A DNA stretch of 64,000 nt from Pseudooceanicola marinus. GTDB lineage: Bacteria; Pseudomonadota; Alphaproteobacteria; Rhodobacterales; Rhodobacteraceae. Position 1 is the stretch's first letter, and every line of letters starts with the position of its first letter. Shown piece after piece: positions 54,676 through 62,931 of this stretch. The position numbers and the translations under genes are program-made. The DNA lies in contig NZ_PGTC01000010.1 of assembly GCF_002786295.1 (NCBI RefSeq), positions 372,001 to 436,000 of the forward strand, written 5' to 3'. The notes beneath the pieces were generated by a model, which saw only the letters and a program-made list of their open reading frames with translations, searched no databases and was not told where the DNA came from.

Positions 54676-55839
54676 TCAACTGCCCGTGTTTTCGCCGCGG
54701 GTGATCAAGCCCCCCGGCTGGCGGCGGATCCGGCCCTCCAGTTCCAGGTCGGTCAGGGCGGGGGCCACCTGGCGGGCGGGGGCGTCGAGCGTGGCCAGAA
54801 GCACCTCTTCTTCCACCGGGGCGGCGTCGATCCGGTCGAGGATCTGGGCATGCAGCTGCGCGATGTCGCGCAGGCTGTGGGAGGGGGCTGCCGAGGCGTC
54901 GGGCCGTGCATCCGGCTGAGGCACCGGGGCCCTGGGCCGCGGGGCGGGGTCGCCCAGGACCTCCAGCACATCGCGGGCGCCGCGCACCAGGCCGGCGCCG
55001 TCGCGCAACAGCAGGTTGCAGCCCGAGGCCCGGGCCTCGAAGGGGTGGCCGGGCACTGCCAGGACCTCCCGACCCTGGTCGAGGGCGTGGCGGGCCGTGT
55101 TCAGCGTGCCGGATTTCGTTGCCGCCTCCACCACCACCACGGCGCGGGCCAGGCCGGAGACCAGGCGATTGCGCAGGGGGAAATGCCGTTGCGCCGGCGC
55201 CAGCCCAGGGGGCTGTTCCGTCAGGCACAGGCCCTCGGCGGCGATGCGGTCCGCCAGGCGGCGGTTTTCCAATGGATAGACCTGGTCCAGCCCGCCGGGA
55301 AAGACGGCGATGGTGCCGGTCTCGACCGTGGCCTCATGCGCCGCGGCGTCGATGCCGCGTGCCAGGCCGGAAATCACCACCTGTCCCGCCTGGCCCAGGT
55401 CGGCGGCGAGGGCGCGGGCCATGCGCAGCCCCAGGGAGGAGGCCTGCCGCGCGCCGACCACGGCCACGCCGGGGCGCGTCAACAGCTCGGCCCGGCCGCG
55501 CAGCCACAGCAGGGGGGGCGCGTCGGGCAGGTCATCCAGGGCGGTGGGGTAGGCGGCCTCGCCCCGGGCAACCAGGTGTGCCCCAAGGGCCTGGCCCCGG
55601 GCCAGTTCCTGTTCGGCGATGGAGAGGGGACAGGGGGCGTAGTCGGACAGGCCCGCCGCGCGCGCCACCTCCGGCAGGGCCTCCAGGGCCGCCGCGGCGC
55701 TGCCATGCTCGGTGAGCATCCGGTAGAAGGTGACCGGTCCGATCCGGCGAGAGCGCAAGAGACGAAGCCACGACAGACGCTCATCTTCCGTGGTGGGTGG
55801 GAGTGGGGGGTGAGTGGAAGGATGATTATCCACGACCAT
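54676..55839 (-). CDS. dprA: DNA processing protein DprA
   Basis: A 387-residue recombination mediator that binds incoming single-stranded DNA and loads RecA in transformation. A SAM-like N-terminal region (about 18-75), the Rossmann-like DNA processing A domain (about 85-295: VAVVGARQASSLGLRMARALA, SGLARGIDAAAH, EGLCLTEQPPG, RNRLVSGLARAVVVVEAATKSG), and a C-terminal winged-helix domain (about 325-385) are present. ATG 55839 has a GGAG ribosome binding site; the frame from 55866 is less likely. It sits upstream of topA, the usual dprA-topA order. Confidence 0.93.
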   Translation of the reverse strand: MVVDNHPSTHPPLPPTTEDERLSWLRLLRSRRIGPVTFYRMLTEHGSAAAALEALPEVARAAGLSDYAPCPLSIAEQELARGQALGAHLVARGEAAYPTALDDLPDAPPLLWLRGRAELLTRPGVAVVGARQASSLGLRMARALAADLGQAGQVVISGLARGIDAAAHEATVETGTIAVFPGGLDQVYPLENRRLADRIAAEGLCLTEQPPGLAPAQRHFPLRNRLVSGLARAVVVVEAATKSGTLNTARHALDQGREVLAVPGHPFEARASGCNLLLRDGAGLVRGARDVLEVLGDPAPRPRAPVPQPDARPDASAAPSHSLRDIAQLHAQILDRIDAAPVEEEVLLATLDAPARQVAPALTDLELEGRIRRQPGGLITRGENTGS

Positions 55840-56004
55840 CGTGACTCCGCCTGCTTGCAGAATCATGTGTAGCGTTCGGGTGGTTAATTATGGGTGAAGG
55901 GGCGCGCGGCCCGAAGAGGCTGCTGCGGCAGCCCGCCCGCTTGCCCTCGTCGCGCGCGGCCGCCATGGTCCGCCGCATCGAATTGGCCGACGGAGGAGCC
56001 TATC

Positions 56005-56340
56005 ATGACCTTTCCCGACTTCATCATGGGCTTTCCCGCCCTCGACGTGCCCTTTCCGGAGGATGTCGTGCAGACCCGCGCGGTGCAGTCGGAGGCCGGG
56101 CTGGTGATCTTCTTCACCTTCTTGCAGGACATGGTCCTGCCGCCCCATGCCCACGGGCCGCAATGGGGCACGGTGGTGGAGGGAGAGATCACCCTGACCA
56201 TCGACGGCGAGACCCGGACCTATGCCCCGGGCGAAAGCTACGACATTCCCGATGGCGCCCTGCATGGCGCGAGGATCAAGGCCGGCACCAAGGTCATTGA
56301 CGTCTTCGCAGAGGCGGATCGTTACGCGTTGAAGGGGTGA
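56005..56340 (+). CDS. small cupin-domain protein
   Basis: A 111-residue single-domain cupin. Metal-binding motif 1 is PPHAHGPQWGTVVEGEITL (about residues 45-63) and motif 2 GESYDIPDGALHGARI (about 75-90), so a mononuclear metal site with two His, one Glu and a distal His is plausible. ATG 56005 has a strong GGAGGAG ribosome binding site. It is followed by a Dabb protein gene after 71 bases, possibly in one operon. The ligand or substrate is unknown. Confidence 0.8.
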   Translation: MTFPDFIMGFPALDVPFPEDVVQTRAVQSEAGLVIFFTFLQDMVLPPHAHGPQWGTVVEGEITLTIDGETRTYAPGESYDIPDGALHGARIKAGTKVIDVFAEADRYALKG

Positions 56341-56411
56341 AACCCTCCGGCTGTTGCGCTTCCGTCAGCGGGGTGACAGGAGGGATCGCATTGATCAAGG
56401 AGGAGAACCCC

Positions 56412-56705
56412 ATGTCCGACCGCGGCTTCATCCGTCACGTCGTCTTTTTCAGCGCCAAGGACCCGGTCGACCGTGCGCGGGTTTACGAAGGCCTGTCGAT
56501 CCTGAAGCAGAACCCCCATGCCCGCGTGCTTGAAGTGGTCGAGAACAGCCACGTCGACAGCTTGTCGGGCGAGGTGGACGTGGTCGTCTACGGCGAGTTT
56601 GACGACGAGGCGGCGCTGGCCGCCTACAAGGCGCATCCGCTTTACCAGCAGTCCATCGACCTGGTGAAACCCCTGCGCGAGCTGCGCATCGCCGCCGATT
56701 TCTGA
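56412..56705 (+). CDS. Dabb family (stress responsive A/B barrel) protein
   Basis: A 97-residue ferredoxin-like A/B barrel protein that usually dimerises. The N-terminus FIRHVVFFSAKDPVDRARVYEGLSIL has the typical H-V-V-x-F start of the Dabb family, followed by HARVLEVVENSHVD and VVVYGEFDDEAALAAYKAHPLY. Strong ribosome binding site AAGGAGGAG before ATG 56412. It follows the cupin gene and is closed by a terminator. Some members bind small hydrophobic ligands or act as polyketide cyclases; this one cannot be assigned. Confidence 0.85.
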   Translation: MSDRGFIRHVVFFSAKDPVDRARVYEGLSILKQNPHARVLEVVENSHVDSLSGEVDVVVYGEFDDEAALAAYKAHPLYQQSIDLVKPLRELRIAADF

Positions 56706-56735
56706 GGGCGCCGCGCGCCGAGGCTGAAACGACAG

Positions 56736-56765
56736 AAGGCGCGTGCAACCAGCACGCGCCTTTTT
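56736..56765 (+). terminator. intrinsic terminator of the cupin-Dabb unit
   Basis: Arms AGGCGCGTGC (56737-56746) and GCACGCGCCT (56752-56761), AACCA loop, followed by TTTT. It is convergent with tldD, which may also use it. Confidence 0.85.
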
Positions 56766-56809
56766 CCTGTCGGATCCAATGGATCGCCGCGAAGATCAGG
56801 GGGCGGGGA

Positions 56810-58243
56810 TCAGGTGGCCGAGCCACCCACGGTCAGCCCGCCGATCAGCACCGTTGGCTGACCCACGCCCACGGGCACCCACTGGCCCGACTTTCCGCAG
56901 TTGCCCATGCCTGGATCAAGCGCCAGGTCGTTGCCGAGCGCCTTGATCTGCTTCATCGCTGCAGGCCCCGACCCGATCAGCGTCGCTCCCTTCACCGGGG
57001 CGACGCGGCGGCCGTTCTTCACCAGGTAGGCCTCGGTGCAGTTGAACACGAACTGGCCATTGGTGATGTCCACCTGACCGCCGGAGAAACCGACGGCGTG
57101 GATGCCGTCCTTCATCTCGCCCACCACCTCTTCGGGGGTGGCCTCGCCGCCCAGCATGTAGGTGTTGGTCATCCGCGGCATCGGCGCATGGGCATAGCTT
57201 TCGCGGCGGCCGTTGCCGGTGGGGTCCACGCCCATCAGGCGGGCGTTCTGACGGTCCTGCATGTAGCCCACCAGGATGCCGTCCTCGATCAGCACGTTCT
57301 TGCCCGAGGGCGTGCCCTCGTCATCCACGGTGATGGAACCGCGGCGGTCGGGGATGGTGCCGTCGTCCAGCACCGTCACGCCCTTCGCCGCCACCTGTTC
57401 GCCGATGCGGCCGGAAAAGGCGGAGGCGTTCTTGCGGTTGAAATCGCCCTCCAGCCCGTGGCCCACGGCCTCGTGCAGCATGACCCCGCACCAGCCGGAG
57501 CCCAGGACCACGTCCATCTGGCCGGCAGGGGCGGGGATCGCTTCGAGGTTCACCAGCGCGATGCGCAGCGCCTCACGCGCCTTGGCCTGCCAGTCGGCGG
57601 GGTCGATCAGCCCGTCCAGCGCGATGCGCCCGCCGCCGCCGGCGGTGCCGGTCTGGCGCTGGCCCTTGTCCTCGACGATCACGCTGACGTTGACGCGGGT
57701 CATCGGGCGGATGTCGCTGACCACGTGGCCTTCGGGGCGCAGGATCACCACCTCCTGGCACGACGCCGCGATGGTGGCCGAAACCTGCACCACGCGTGGG
57801 TCGAGGTCACGGCAGAAGGCGTCGATCTCCCGCAGGGTGTCGACCTTCACCGGAAAGCTGTGGCCGGCAATCGGATCGAGGTCCGCATAAAGATGTCGGT
57901 TGGTGCCGGCGGGCGGGGGCGCCATGGTGCCACCGCCGTCGCCCACGGCTAGGCGCGCAGTGGACACGGCACGCTTCAGCGCGCTTTCGGAAATGTCGGT
58001 GGCATGGGCATAGCCCGCCACCTCGCCGCGCACGGCGCGCAGGCCGAAGCCCTCAGCGGCATCGTAACTGGCGTTGCGGATGCGCCCGTCGTCGAAATGC
58101 AGCATTTCCGACCGGCGGCGTTCCAGGAACAGCTCGCCGTCATCGGCGCCGGCCACCGCTTCACGCAGGAGGCGCAGCGCGGTGGCCTCGTCCAGCATCG
58201 TCTCGAAGGGGCGGAACGGGGTTTCCGGGGCGGTTGCGGTCAT
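56810..58243 (-). CDS. tldD: metalloprotease TldD
   Basis: A 477-residue peptidase that with TldE (PmbA) forms a heterodimer processing modified peptides and gyrase-inhibitor proteins. The zinc site is HEAVGHGLEGD (about residues 253-263), with later conserved GGQVDITNGQFVFNCTEAYLV and GNDLALDPGMGNCGKSGQWVPVGVGQP (about 440-466). The protein is near the usual length of about 475-480. ATG 58243 is preferred over longer frames that begin with Arg/Pro-rich sequence. It is divergent from the cytochrome oxidase cluster; no tldE is in the window. Confidence 0.93.
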   Translation of the reverse strand: MTATAPETPFRPFETMLDEATALRLLREAVAGADDGELFLERRRSEMLHFDDGRIRNASYDAAEGFGLRAVRGEVAGYAHATDISESALKRAVSTARLAVGDGGGTMAPPPAGTNRHLYADLDPIAGHSFPVKVDTLREIDAFCRDLDPRVVQVSATIAASCQEVVILRPEGHVVSDIRPMTRVNVSVIVEDKGQRQTGTAGGGGRIALDGLIDPADWQAKAREALRIALVNLEAIPAPAGQMDVVLGSGWCGVMLHEAVGHGLEGDFNRKNASAFSGRIGEQVAAKGVTVLDDGTIPDRRGSITVDDEGTPSGKNVLIEDGILVGYMQDRQNARLMGVDPTGNGRRESYAHAPMPRMTNTYMLGGEATPEEVVGEMKDGIHAVGFSGGQVDITNGQFVFNCTEAYLVKNGRRVAPVKGATLIGSGPAAMKQIKALGNDLALDPGMGNCGKSGQWVPVGVGQPTVLIGGLTVGGSAT

Positions 58244-58571
58244 CGCTGGGGGCCTTTCAGGAGCGTGCGTGGCGCGAACGGGCGCGCGGCCGGACGGGGA
58301 AGGGGACAGAATCGGTATATTCCGCACCTATGTTCCGGGATGTGCAAGGGAAGGGCGCGGGGGCCTACCTGCGACATATTTTCTTGATCTGGATCAAAAA
58401 ACTGACTTCTGACGCGCGCGTGATTATTGTCGTGAGCGCAAGAATATGATTTTAAGCTGCAACAAACAATGGGAGCGCCATGGCCATCGGGCGCTCTCCC
58501 CCGGTAGGAGGCCGGGCGGGGAGGAGGCCGAGACTGTGCAGGCGATCTGCCGCAACCGATCAGGGTGACCG
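58244..58571. promoter_or_regulatory. divergent regulatory region between tldD and ctaC
   Basis: 328 bases without a normal-length gene. It contains the FNR-type box at 58384-58397, a -10-like TATGAT at 58445-58450, and a possible leader hairpin GAGCGCC/GGCGCTC (58473-58479 with 58490-58496). A 12-codon reading frame (ATG 58469 to TAG 58505) overlaps this hairpin. It should hold the promoter of the oxidase cluster and that of tldD. Confidence 0.5.
58384..58397. promoter_or_regulatory. FNR/FnrL box upstream of ctaC
   Basis: TTGAT-CTGG-ATCAA is a perfect match to the FNR consensus TTGAT-N4-ATCAA used by FnrL in Rhodobacter and relatives. It is 175 bases before the ctaC start and 141 bases before tldD. 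Direction of regulation depends on the unmapped transcription start. Confidence 0.75.
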
Positions 58572-59408
58572 ATGCGACTGAAGACACATTTTCTTGGCCT
58601 GATGGCCGCCCTTGCCGCCACGCCCGCGATGGCGCAGGAGCTGGAGACGATCGGCAAGCCGACCCTCGGCGGGACCGGCTTCCAGACCGCCGCGACCGAA
58701 CTGGCGCGCGATCTGCAATGGCTTGAACACATGCTGATGTGGATCATCGTGCCGATCGTGATCCTCGTCGTTGCGCTGCTGCTGGTGGTGATCCTGCGGT
58801 TCAACCGCAAATCCAATCCCAAGCCCGCGACCTTCACCCACAATTCGCCGCTGGAAGTCGCCTGGACGATCGTGCCGATCCTGATCTTGCTGTTCATCGG
58901 TGCCTTCTCGCTGCCGACCCTGTTCAAGCAGCAGGTGATCCCCGAGGGCGACATCCACATCCAGGTGACCGGCTACCAGTGGTACTGGGGCTATGAGTAC
59001 ACCGACAGCGAAGACCTGGCGTACGAAGGCTTCTTGTTGCCCCGCGAAGACCTGGCGTCCTACGGCTACAACGACGATGAATACCTGCTGGCCACCGACA
59101 GCGCGATCATCCTGCCCGTGGGCAAGACCGTCGTGATGACCGTGACCGGCGCCGACGTGATCCACTCCTGGACCGTGCCCGCCTTCGGCGTGAAGCAGGA
59201 CGCCGTGCCCGGCCGCTTCGCCCAGCTGTGGTTCACGCCGGAGCAGGAAGGCATCTACTTCGGCCAGTGTTCGGAACTGTGCGGCAAGGACCACGCCTAT
59301 ATGCCGATCACCGTCAAGGTGGTCAGCCAGGAGGTCTATGACGCCTGGCTTGCCGCCTCGGAAGAGGCCGGTGGCTTCGTGCCGCTGAGCGAGCTTCCGG
59401 CGGTCTGA
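58572..59408 (+). CDS. ctaC: cytochrome c oxidase subunit II
   Basis: A 278-residue subunit of the aa3-type oxidase that takes electrons from cytochrome c. A signal peptide (ending near AMAQE, about residue 23) is followed by two membrane helices (about 52-77 and 96-116) and a periplasmic cupredoxin domain. The binuclear CuA ligands are in GADVIHSWTVP (His) and GQCSELCGKDHAYMPI (two Cys and His, near residues 232-244). It is the first gene of the ctaC-ctaB-orf-ctaG-ctaE cluster; subunit I is encoded elsewhere, as in Paracoccus. Preceded by an FNR-type box. Confidence 0.94.
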   Translation: MRLKTHFLGLMAALAATPAMAQELETIGKPTLGGTGFQTAATELARDLQWLEHMLMWIIVPIVILVVALLLVVILRFNRKSNPKPATFTHNSPLEVAWTIVPILILLFIGAFSLPTLFKQQVIPEGDIHIQVTGYQWYWGYEYTDSEDLAYEGFLLPREDLASYGYNDDEYLLATDSAIILPVGKTVVMTVTGADVIHSWTVPAFGVKQDAVPGRFAQLWFTPEQEGIYFGQCSELCGKDHAYMPITVKVVSQEVYDAWLAASEEAGGFVPLSELPAV

Positions 59409-59595
59409 TTGACCCCGGCCGGGCGCCGCCACGGTGGCGCCCCCGACACCACGCCAGGACGGCGGGCCGCAGGTCCGCCTCTCGTGGGAGGAGAGGGAGG
59501 AGGCGCCCGGAGCTGATCCGGGCCCCAGATGAAACCCGACCCGCCCCGGCCCGCGCGCCGGCCCACGGATCCCCCGCAAGATCGAGACCCAAGAC

Positions 59596-60534
59596 ATGAC
59601 CGACGCAAGCATCCAGACGCAGGCCAACCAGGGCGACGCCGAGTTCGGCGACTACATCGCCCTGCTCAAGCCGCGGGTCATGTCGCTGGTGGTCTTCACC
59701 GCGCTGGTCGGCCTGGTGGCCGCCCCGGTGCCGGTGCATCCCTTCATTGCCTTCTGCGCGATCCTGTTCATCGCCGTGGGCGGCGGCGCCTCGGGCGCGC
59801 TGAACATGTGGTACGACAGTGACATCGACGCGGTGATGAAACGCACCAAGGGCCGCCCCATCCCTGCGGGCCGCGTCGGCCGGGACGAGGCGCTGGCCCT
59901 GGGCCTGGCGCTGTCGGGCTTCAGCTGCGTGATGCTGGCGCTGGCTGCCAATGTCTTCTCGGGCCTCTTCCTGGCCTTCACGATCTTCTTCTACGCCGTG
60001 GTCTACACCATGTGGCTGAAGCGTTCGACGCCGCAGAACATCGTCATCGGTGGTGCCGCGGGCGCCTTCCCCCCGATGATCGGTTGGGCCGTCGCCACCG
60101 GCGGCGTCAGCGTCGAGTCGGTGCTGATGTTCCTACTGGTCTTCATGTGGACCCCGCCGCATTTCTGGGCCCTGGCGCTGTTCATGCGGTCCGATTACGA
60201 TGACGCGGGTGTGCCCATGCTGACCGTGACCCACGGCCGGCCGGCCACCCGTCGCCATATCCTGATCTACACCGCGGCCCTGGCGCTGGTGGCAATCGGC
60301 ACCGCCTTCACCTCGATCGGCGGGCCGCTGTACCTGGCTGTCGCCCTGGTGCTGAACGCTATGTTCCTGGCCGGGGCCGTCCGCATCTGGCGCCGGGACG
60401 AGGCGATGGCCGAGGCCGACGACTACCGGGTCGAGAAACGCTTCTTCAAGCTGTCGTTGATCTATACCTTCCTGCATTTCGCCGCGATCCTGGTCGAGGC
60501 GGTGCTGAAACCCTATGGCCTTGGAGGCTGGTAA
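59596..60534 (+). CDS. ctaB: protoheme IX farnesyltransferase
   Basis: A 312-residue polytopic enzyme (about eight or nine helices) that converts heme B to heme O with farnesyl diphosphate, the first step to heme A. The prenyl-diphosphate-binding motif NMWYDSDIDAVMKRTKGRP lies near residues 74-92 and the second acidic motif RSDYDDAGVPM near 199-209. It follows ctaC by 187 bases that include an inverted repeat, and precedes the small cluster ORF by three bases. Confidence 0.93.
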   Translation: MTDASIQTQANQGDAEFGDYIALLKPRVMSLVVFTALVGLVAAPVPVHPFIAFCAILFIAVGGGASGALNMWYDSDIDAVMKRTKGRPIPAGRVGRDEALALGLALSGFSCVMLALAANVFSGLFLAFTIFFYAVVYTMWLKRSTPQNIVIGGAAGAFPPMIGWAVATGGVSVESVLMFLLVFMWTPPHFWALALFMRSDYDDAGVPMLTVTHGRPATRRHILIYTAALALVAIGTAFTSIGGPLYLAVALVLNAMFLAGAVRIWRRDEAMAEADDYRVEKRFFKLSLIYTFLHFAAILVEAVLKPYGLGGW

Positions 60535-60537
60535 GCG

Positions 60538-60732
60538 ATGCCGCTGACCCATGAACACGAGTTGCACCAACGCCGCCGGGGCCTGAACATGGGCCTGGGG
60601 CTGGTGCTGGCCGGCTTCGTGGTGCTGGTCTTCGTGCTGACCTTCGTGAAGGTCACCGGCCAGAACCTGCAGATGCCCGACAATGTGCCGGGCGCAAGCG
60701 CCGCGGGCCAGTCCGCGGCGACGGAGGGGTAG
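60538..60732 (+). CDS. small membrane protein of the cytochrome oxidase cluster
   Basis: A 64-residue protein with a basic N-terminus (HEHELHQRRRG), one transmembrane helix (about 18-40) and a short polar tail. A small ORF of this kind (called ORF1 or CoxF-like) lies between ctaB and ctaG in Paracoccus and many Rhodobacterales. ATG 60538 is three bases after the ctaB stop, and ctaG starts two bases after its own stop, so expression is coupled. It probably assists oxidase assembly; the mechanism is unknown. Confidence 0.85.
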   Translation: MPLTHEHELHQRRRGLNMGLGLVLAGFVVLVFVLTFVKVTGQNLQMPDNVPGASAAGQSAATEG

Positions 60733-60734
60733 CG

Positions 60735-61322
60735 ATGGATCCGAAGAAGAAGACCGTCTTTCAGGCCCTGGGCGTTATCGGCACCATGGGGGCGCTCGCC
60801 TGGGCGGCGGTGCCCGCCTACAACTACTTCTGCGCCGTCACCGGCTTCGGGGGTGTCACGCAGCAGGCCGATGCGGGCTCCGACCATATCCTCGACCGGA
60901 CCATCAAGGTCCGTTTCGATGCCTCGACCGAGCGTGACATGGCCTGGGATTTCAAGCCCGTTCAGCGCCAGGTGGAGCTGAAGATCGGCGAGACCGGCCT
61001 GGCCTTCTACGAGGCGCACAATCCGACGGACCGGCCGATCGCCGGCCAGGCCAGCTACAACGTCACGCCCTACGAGGCGGGCGGCTTTTTCACCAAGATC
61101 GACTGTTTCTGTTTCACCGAGCAGGTTCTGATGCCCGGTGAAACGGTGGAGATGCCGGTGACCTTCTACGTCGATCCCGAAATGGTCGAGGATCGCGACG
61201 CAAAGTATATCCACACGATCACGCTGGGGTATACGTTCTACGAGATCGACATGCCCGAAGGCTACGCGGCGGATCACGCCGCGCTGCTGGACGGGCAAGC
61301 ACCGCAAACCGATGTGAACTGA
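60735..61322 (+). CDS. ctaG: cytochrome c oxidase assembly protein CtaG/Cox11
   Basis: A 195-residue membrane-anchored copper chaperone that delivers copper to the CuB site of subunit I. One N-terminal helix (about 8-26) is followed by an immunoglobulin-like periplasmic domain whose copper-binding motif is [10 protein letters not shown] (near residues 122-131). The pair [15 protein letters not shown] and YTFYEIDM are typical of the family. It starts two bases after the small ORF. Confidence 0.94.
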   Translation: MDPKKKTVFQALGVIGTMGALAWAAVPAYNYFCAVTGFGGVTQQADAGSDHILDRTIKVRFDASTERDMAWDFKPVQRQVELKIGETGLAFYEAHNPTDRPIAGQASYNVTPYEAGGFFTKIDCFCFTEQVLMPGETVEMPVTFYVDPEMVEDRDAKYIHTITLGYTFYEIDMPEGYAADHAALLDGQAPQTDVN

Positions 61323-61347
61323 GGGGCCGAGCCCGGGGAAGAGAACA

Positions 61348-62148
61348 ATGGCGCACGCAAAGAACCACGATTACCACATTCTGCCACCGTCGGTGTATCC
61401 GTTCATCGGGGCGGTCGGCACCTTCGTCATGCTGTTCGGCGCCGTCATGTGGCTGAACGACAGCGGCCCCTGGCTGTTCCTCGCCGGCCTGCTGGCCATT
61501 TTCTACACCATGTTCGGCTGGTGGCGTGACACGGTGATGGAAAACATCGCTGGGGACCACACCGCCGTTGTCCGCATCGGCCTGCGCTATGGCGTGATCC
61601 TGTTCATCATGTCCGAAGTGATGTTCTTCGCCGCCTGGTTCTGGTCCTTCTTCAAGCACGCCCTCTACCCGATGGGCCCGGAAAGCCCGGCCGTGGATGG
61701 CGTCTGGCCGCCCGCGGGGATCGAAACCTTCGACCCCTGGCACCTGCCGCTGATCAACACGCTGATCCTGCTGTGTTCCGGCGCCGCCGCCACCTGGGCG
61801 CACCACGCCCTGGTGCATGAAAACAACCGCCGTGACCTGAAAACCGGGCTGCTGCTGGCCGTCCTGCTGGGCCTGCTGTTCACCGCCTTCCAGGCCTATG
61901 AATACAGCCACGCCGCTTTCGGCTTCGGCGGCAACATCTACGGCGCCAACTTCTTCATGGCGACGGGCTTCCACGGGGCGCATGTGATCATCGGCACGAT
62001 CTTCCTGCTGGTCTGCCTGTTCCGCGCCAACGCCGGGCACTTCACGCCAACCAATCACGTCGGTTTCGAGGCTGCCGCCTGGTACTGGCACTTTGTCGAC
62101 GTGGTCTGGCTGTTCCTCTTCGCCTCGATCTACATCTGGGGCCAGTAA
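61348..62148 (+). CDS. ctaE: cytochrome c oxidase subunit III
   Basis: A 266-residue polytopic subunit with seven helices that stabilises subunit I. Recognisable are [60 protein letters not shown] and [13 protein letters not shown]. The conserved glutamate in SEVMFF and the lipid-binding His-Arg region are intact. It is the last oxidase subunit gene of the cluster, followed by two hairpins and the SURF1 gene. Confidence 0.94.
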   Translation: MAHAKNHDYHILPPSVYPFIGAVGTFVMLFGAVMWLNDSGPWLFLAGLLAIFYTMFGWWRDTVMENIAGDHTAVVRIGLRYGVILFIMSEVMFFAAWFWSFFKHALYPMGPESPAVDGVWPPAGIETFDPWHLPLINTLILLCSGAAATWAHHALVHENNRRDLKTGLLLAVLLGLLFTAFQAYEYSHAAFGFGGNIYGANFFMATGFHGAHVIIGTIFLLVCLFRANAGHFTPTNHVGFEAAAWYWHFVDVVWLFLFASIYIWGQ

Positions 62149-62160
62149 GGCCTGCGGCGG

Positions 62161-62226
62161 GCGGGGTTTACCCCGCTGTCCGAAGAGCAGAGGATCCGAG
62201 GGCGCGGGCTTTCCGCGCCCTTCTTC
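62161..62226 (+). terminator. tandem hairpins between ctaE and SURF1
   Basis: First hairpin GCGGGG-TTTA-CCCCGC (62161-62176). Second hairpin GGGCGCGG-GCTTT-CCGCGCCC (62200-62220) followed by TTCTTC (62221-62226). They may stop or attenuate transcription after ctaE, leaving partial read-through into SURF1. Confidence 0.55.
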
Positions 62227-62241
62227 ATGAACGGGGATGAC

Positions 62242-62931
62242 ATGCGGGGAAAACTGATCGGCGCGCTGGTGCTGGGGATCGGCGGTGTGGCTATCCTGCT
62301 GGCGCTGGCCAACTGGCAGATTCAACGGCTGGAGTGGAAAACCGGCGTCCTGGCCCGGATCGAGGCGCGCATCGCCGCCGATCCAGTGGCCCTGCCGGAG
62401 GCGCCGGACCCCGAGCAGGACCGCTATCTGGCCGTGGCGCTGACCGGACAGTTCACCGGCGCACCGCTGCGTGTGCAATCGGCGCGCGAGGGGCTGGGCG
62501 CGGGCTATCTGATCGAACAGGCGTTCGAGACGTCGGACGGACGCCGGGTCATCGTCGAACGGGGCTTCGTTCCCCAGGCTGACCCCATCCCGCAGGCGCC
62601 CGAGGGCGTCGTGACGGTCACTGGCAACCTCGTCTGGCCGGATGAAGTCGACGGCTTCACCCCGGCGCCGGACCTGGACAGCGGCTTGTTCTACGGGCGC
62701 GACCTGGCTGAACTTGCCCGTGCGCTGGACAGCGAACCGCTGCTGCTGGTACGCCGCGAGGGCCCGGCAGGGGGCGGGGCCCTGGTCGCGGCGCCGGTCG
62801 GCACCGCGGGAATTCCAAACGATCACCTGGAATATGCGATCACCTGGCTGTCTCTGGCCGCCGTATGGCTGGTCATGTCGCTTTATCTGATTTATCGCAT
62901 GCGCAAACAGTCGAGAGGCGAGACGACGTGA
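62242..62931 (+). CDS. SURF1 family cytochrome oxidase biogenesis protein
   Basis: A 229-residue protein with two transmembrane helices (about 5-22 and 195-217) flanking a periplasmic domain, the SURF1 layout. Key stretches are LANWQIQRLEWKTGVL, YLAVALTGQF, GYLIEQAF, RVIVERGFVPQ, and NDHLEYAITWLSLAAVWLVMS near the end. SURF1 helps insert heme A into subunit I. I prefer ATG 62242; ATG 62227 would begin inside the tail of a terminator-like hairpin. The stop overlaps the thrC start by four bases (GTGA). Confidence 0.85.
   Translation: MRGKLIGALVLGIGGVAILLALANWQIQRLEWKTGVLARIEARIAADPVALPEAPDPEQDRYLAVALTGQFTGAPLRVQSAREGLGAGYLIEQAFETSDGRRVIVERGFVPQADPIPQAPEGVVTVTGNLVWPDEVDGFTPAPDLDSGLFYGRDLAELARALDSEPLLLVRREGPAGGGALVAAPVGTAGIPNDHLEYAITWLSLAAVWLVMSLYLIYRMRKQSRGETT

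Noticed and set aside
55862-55900. TTAATTAT near dprA start considered as a CtrA site
   Set aside because: It does not match TTAA-N7-TTAA or TTAACCAT.
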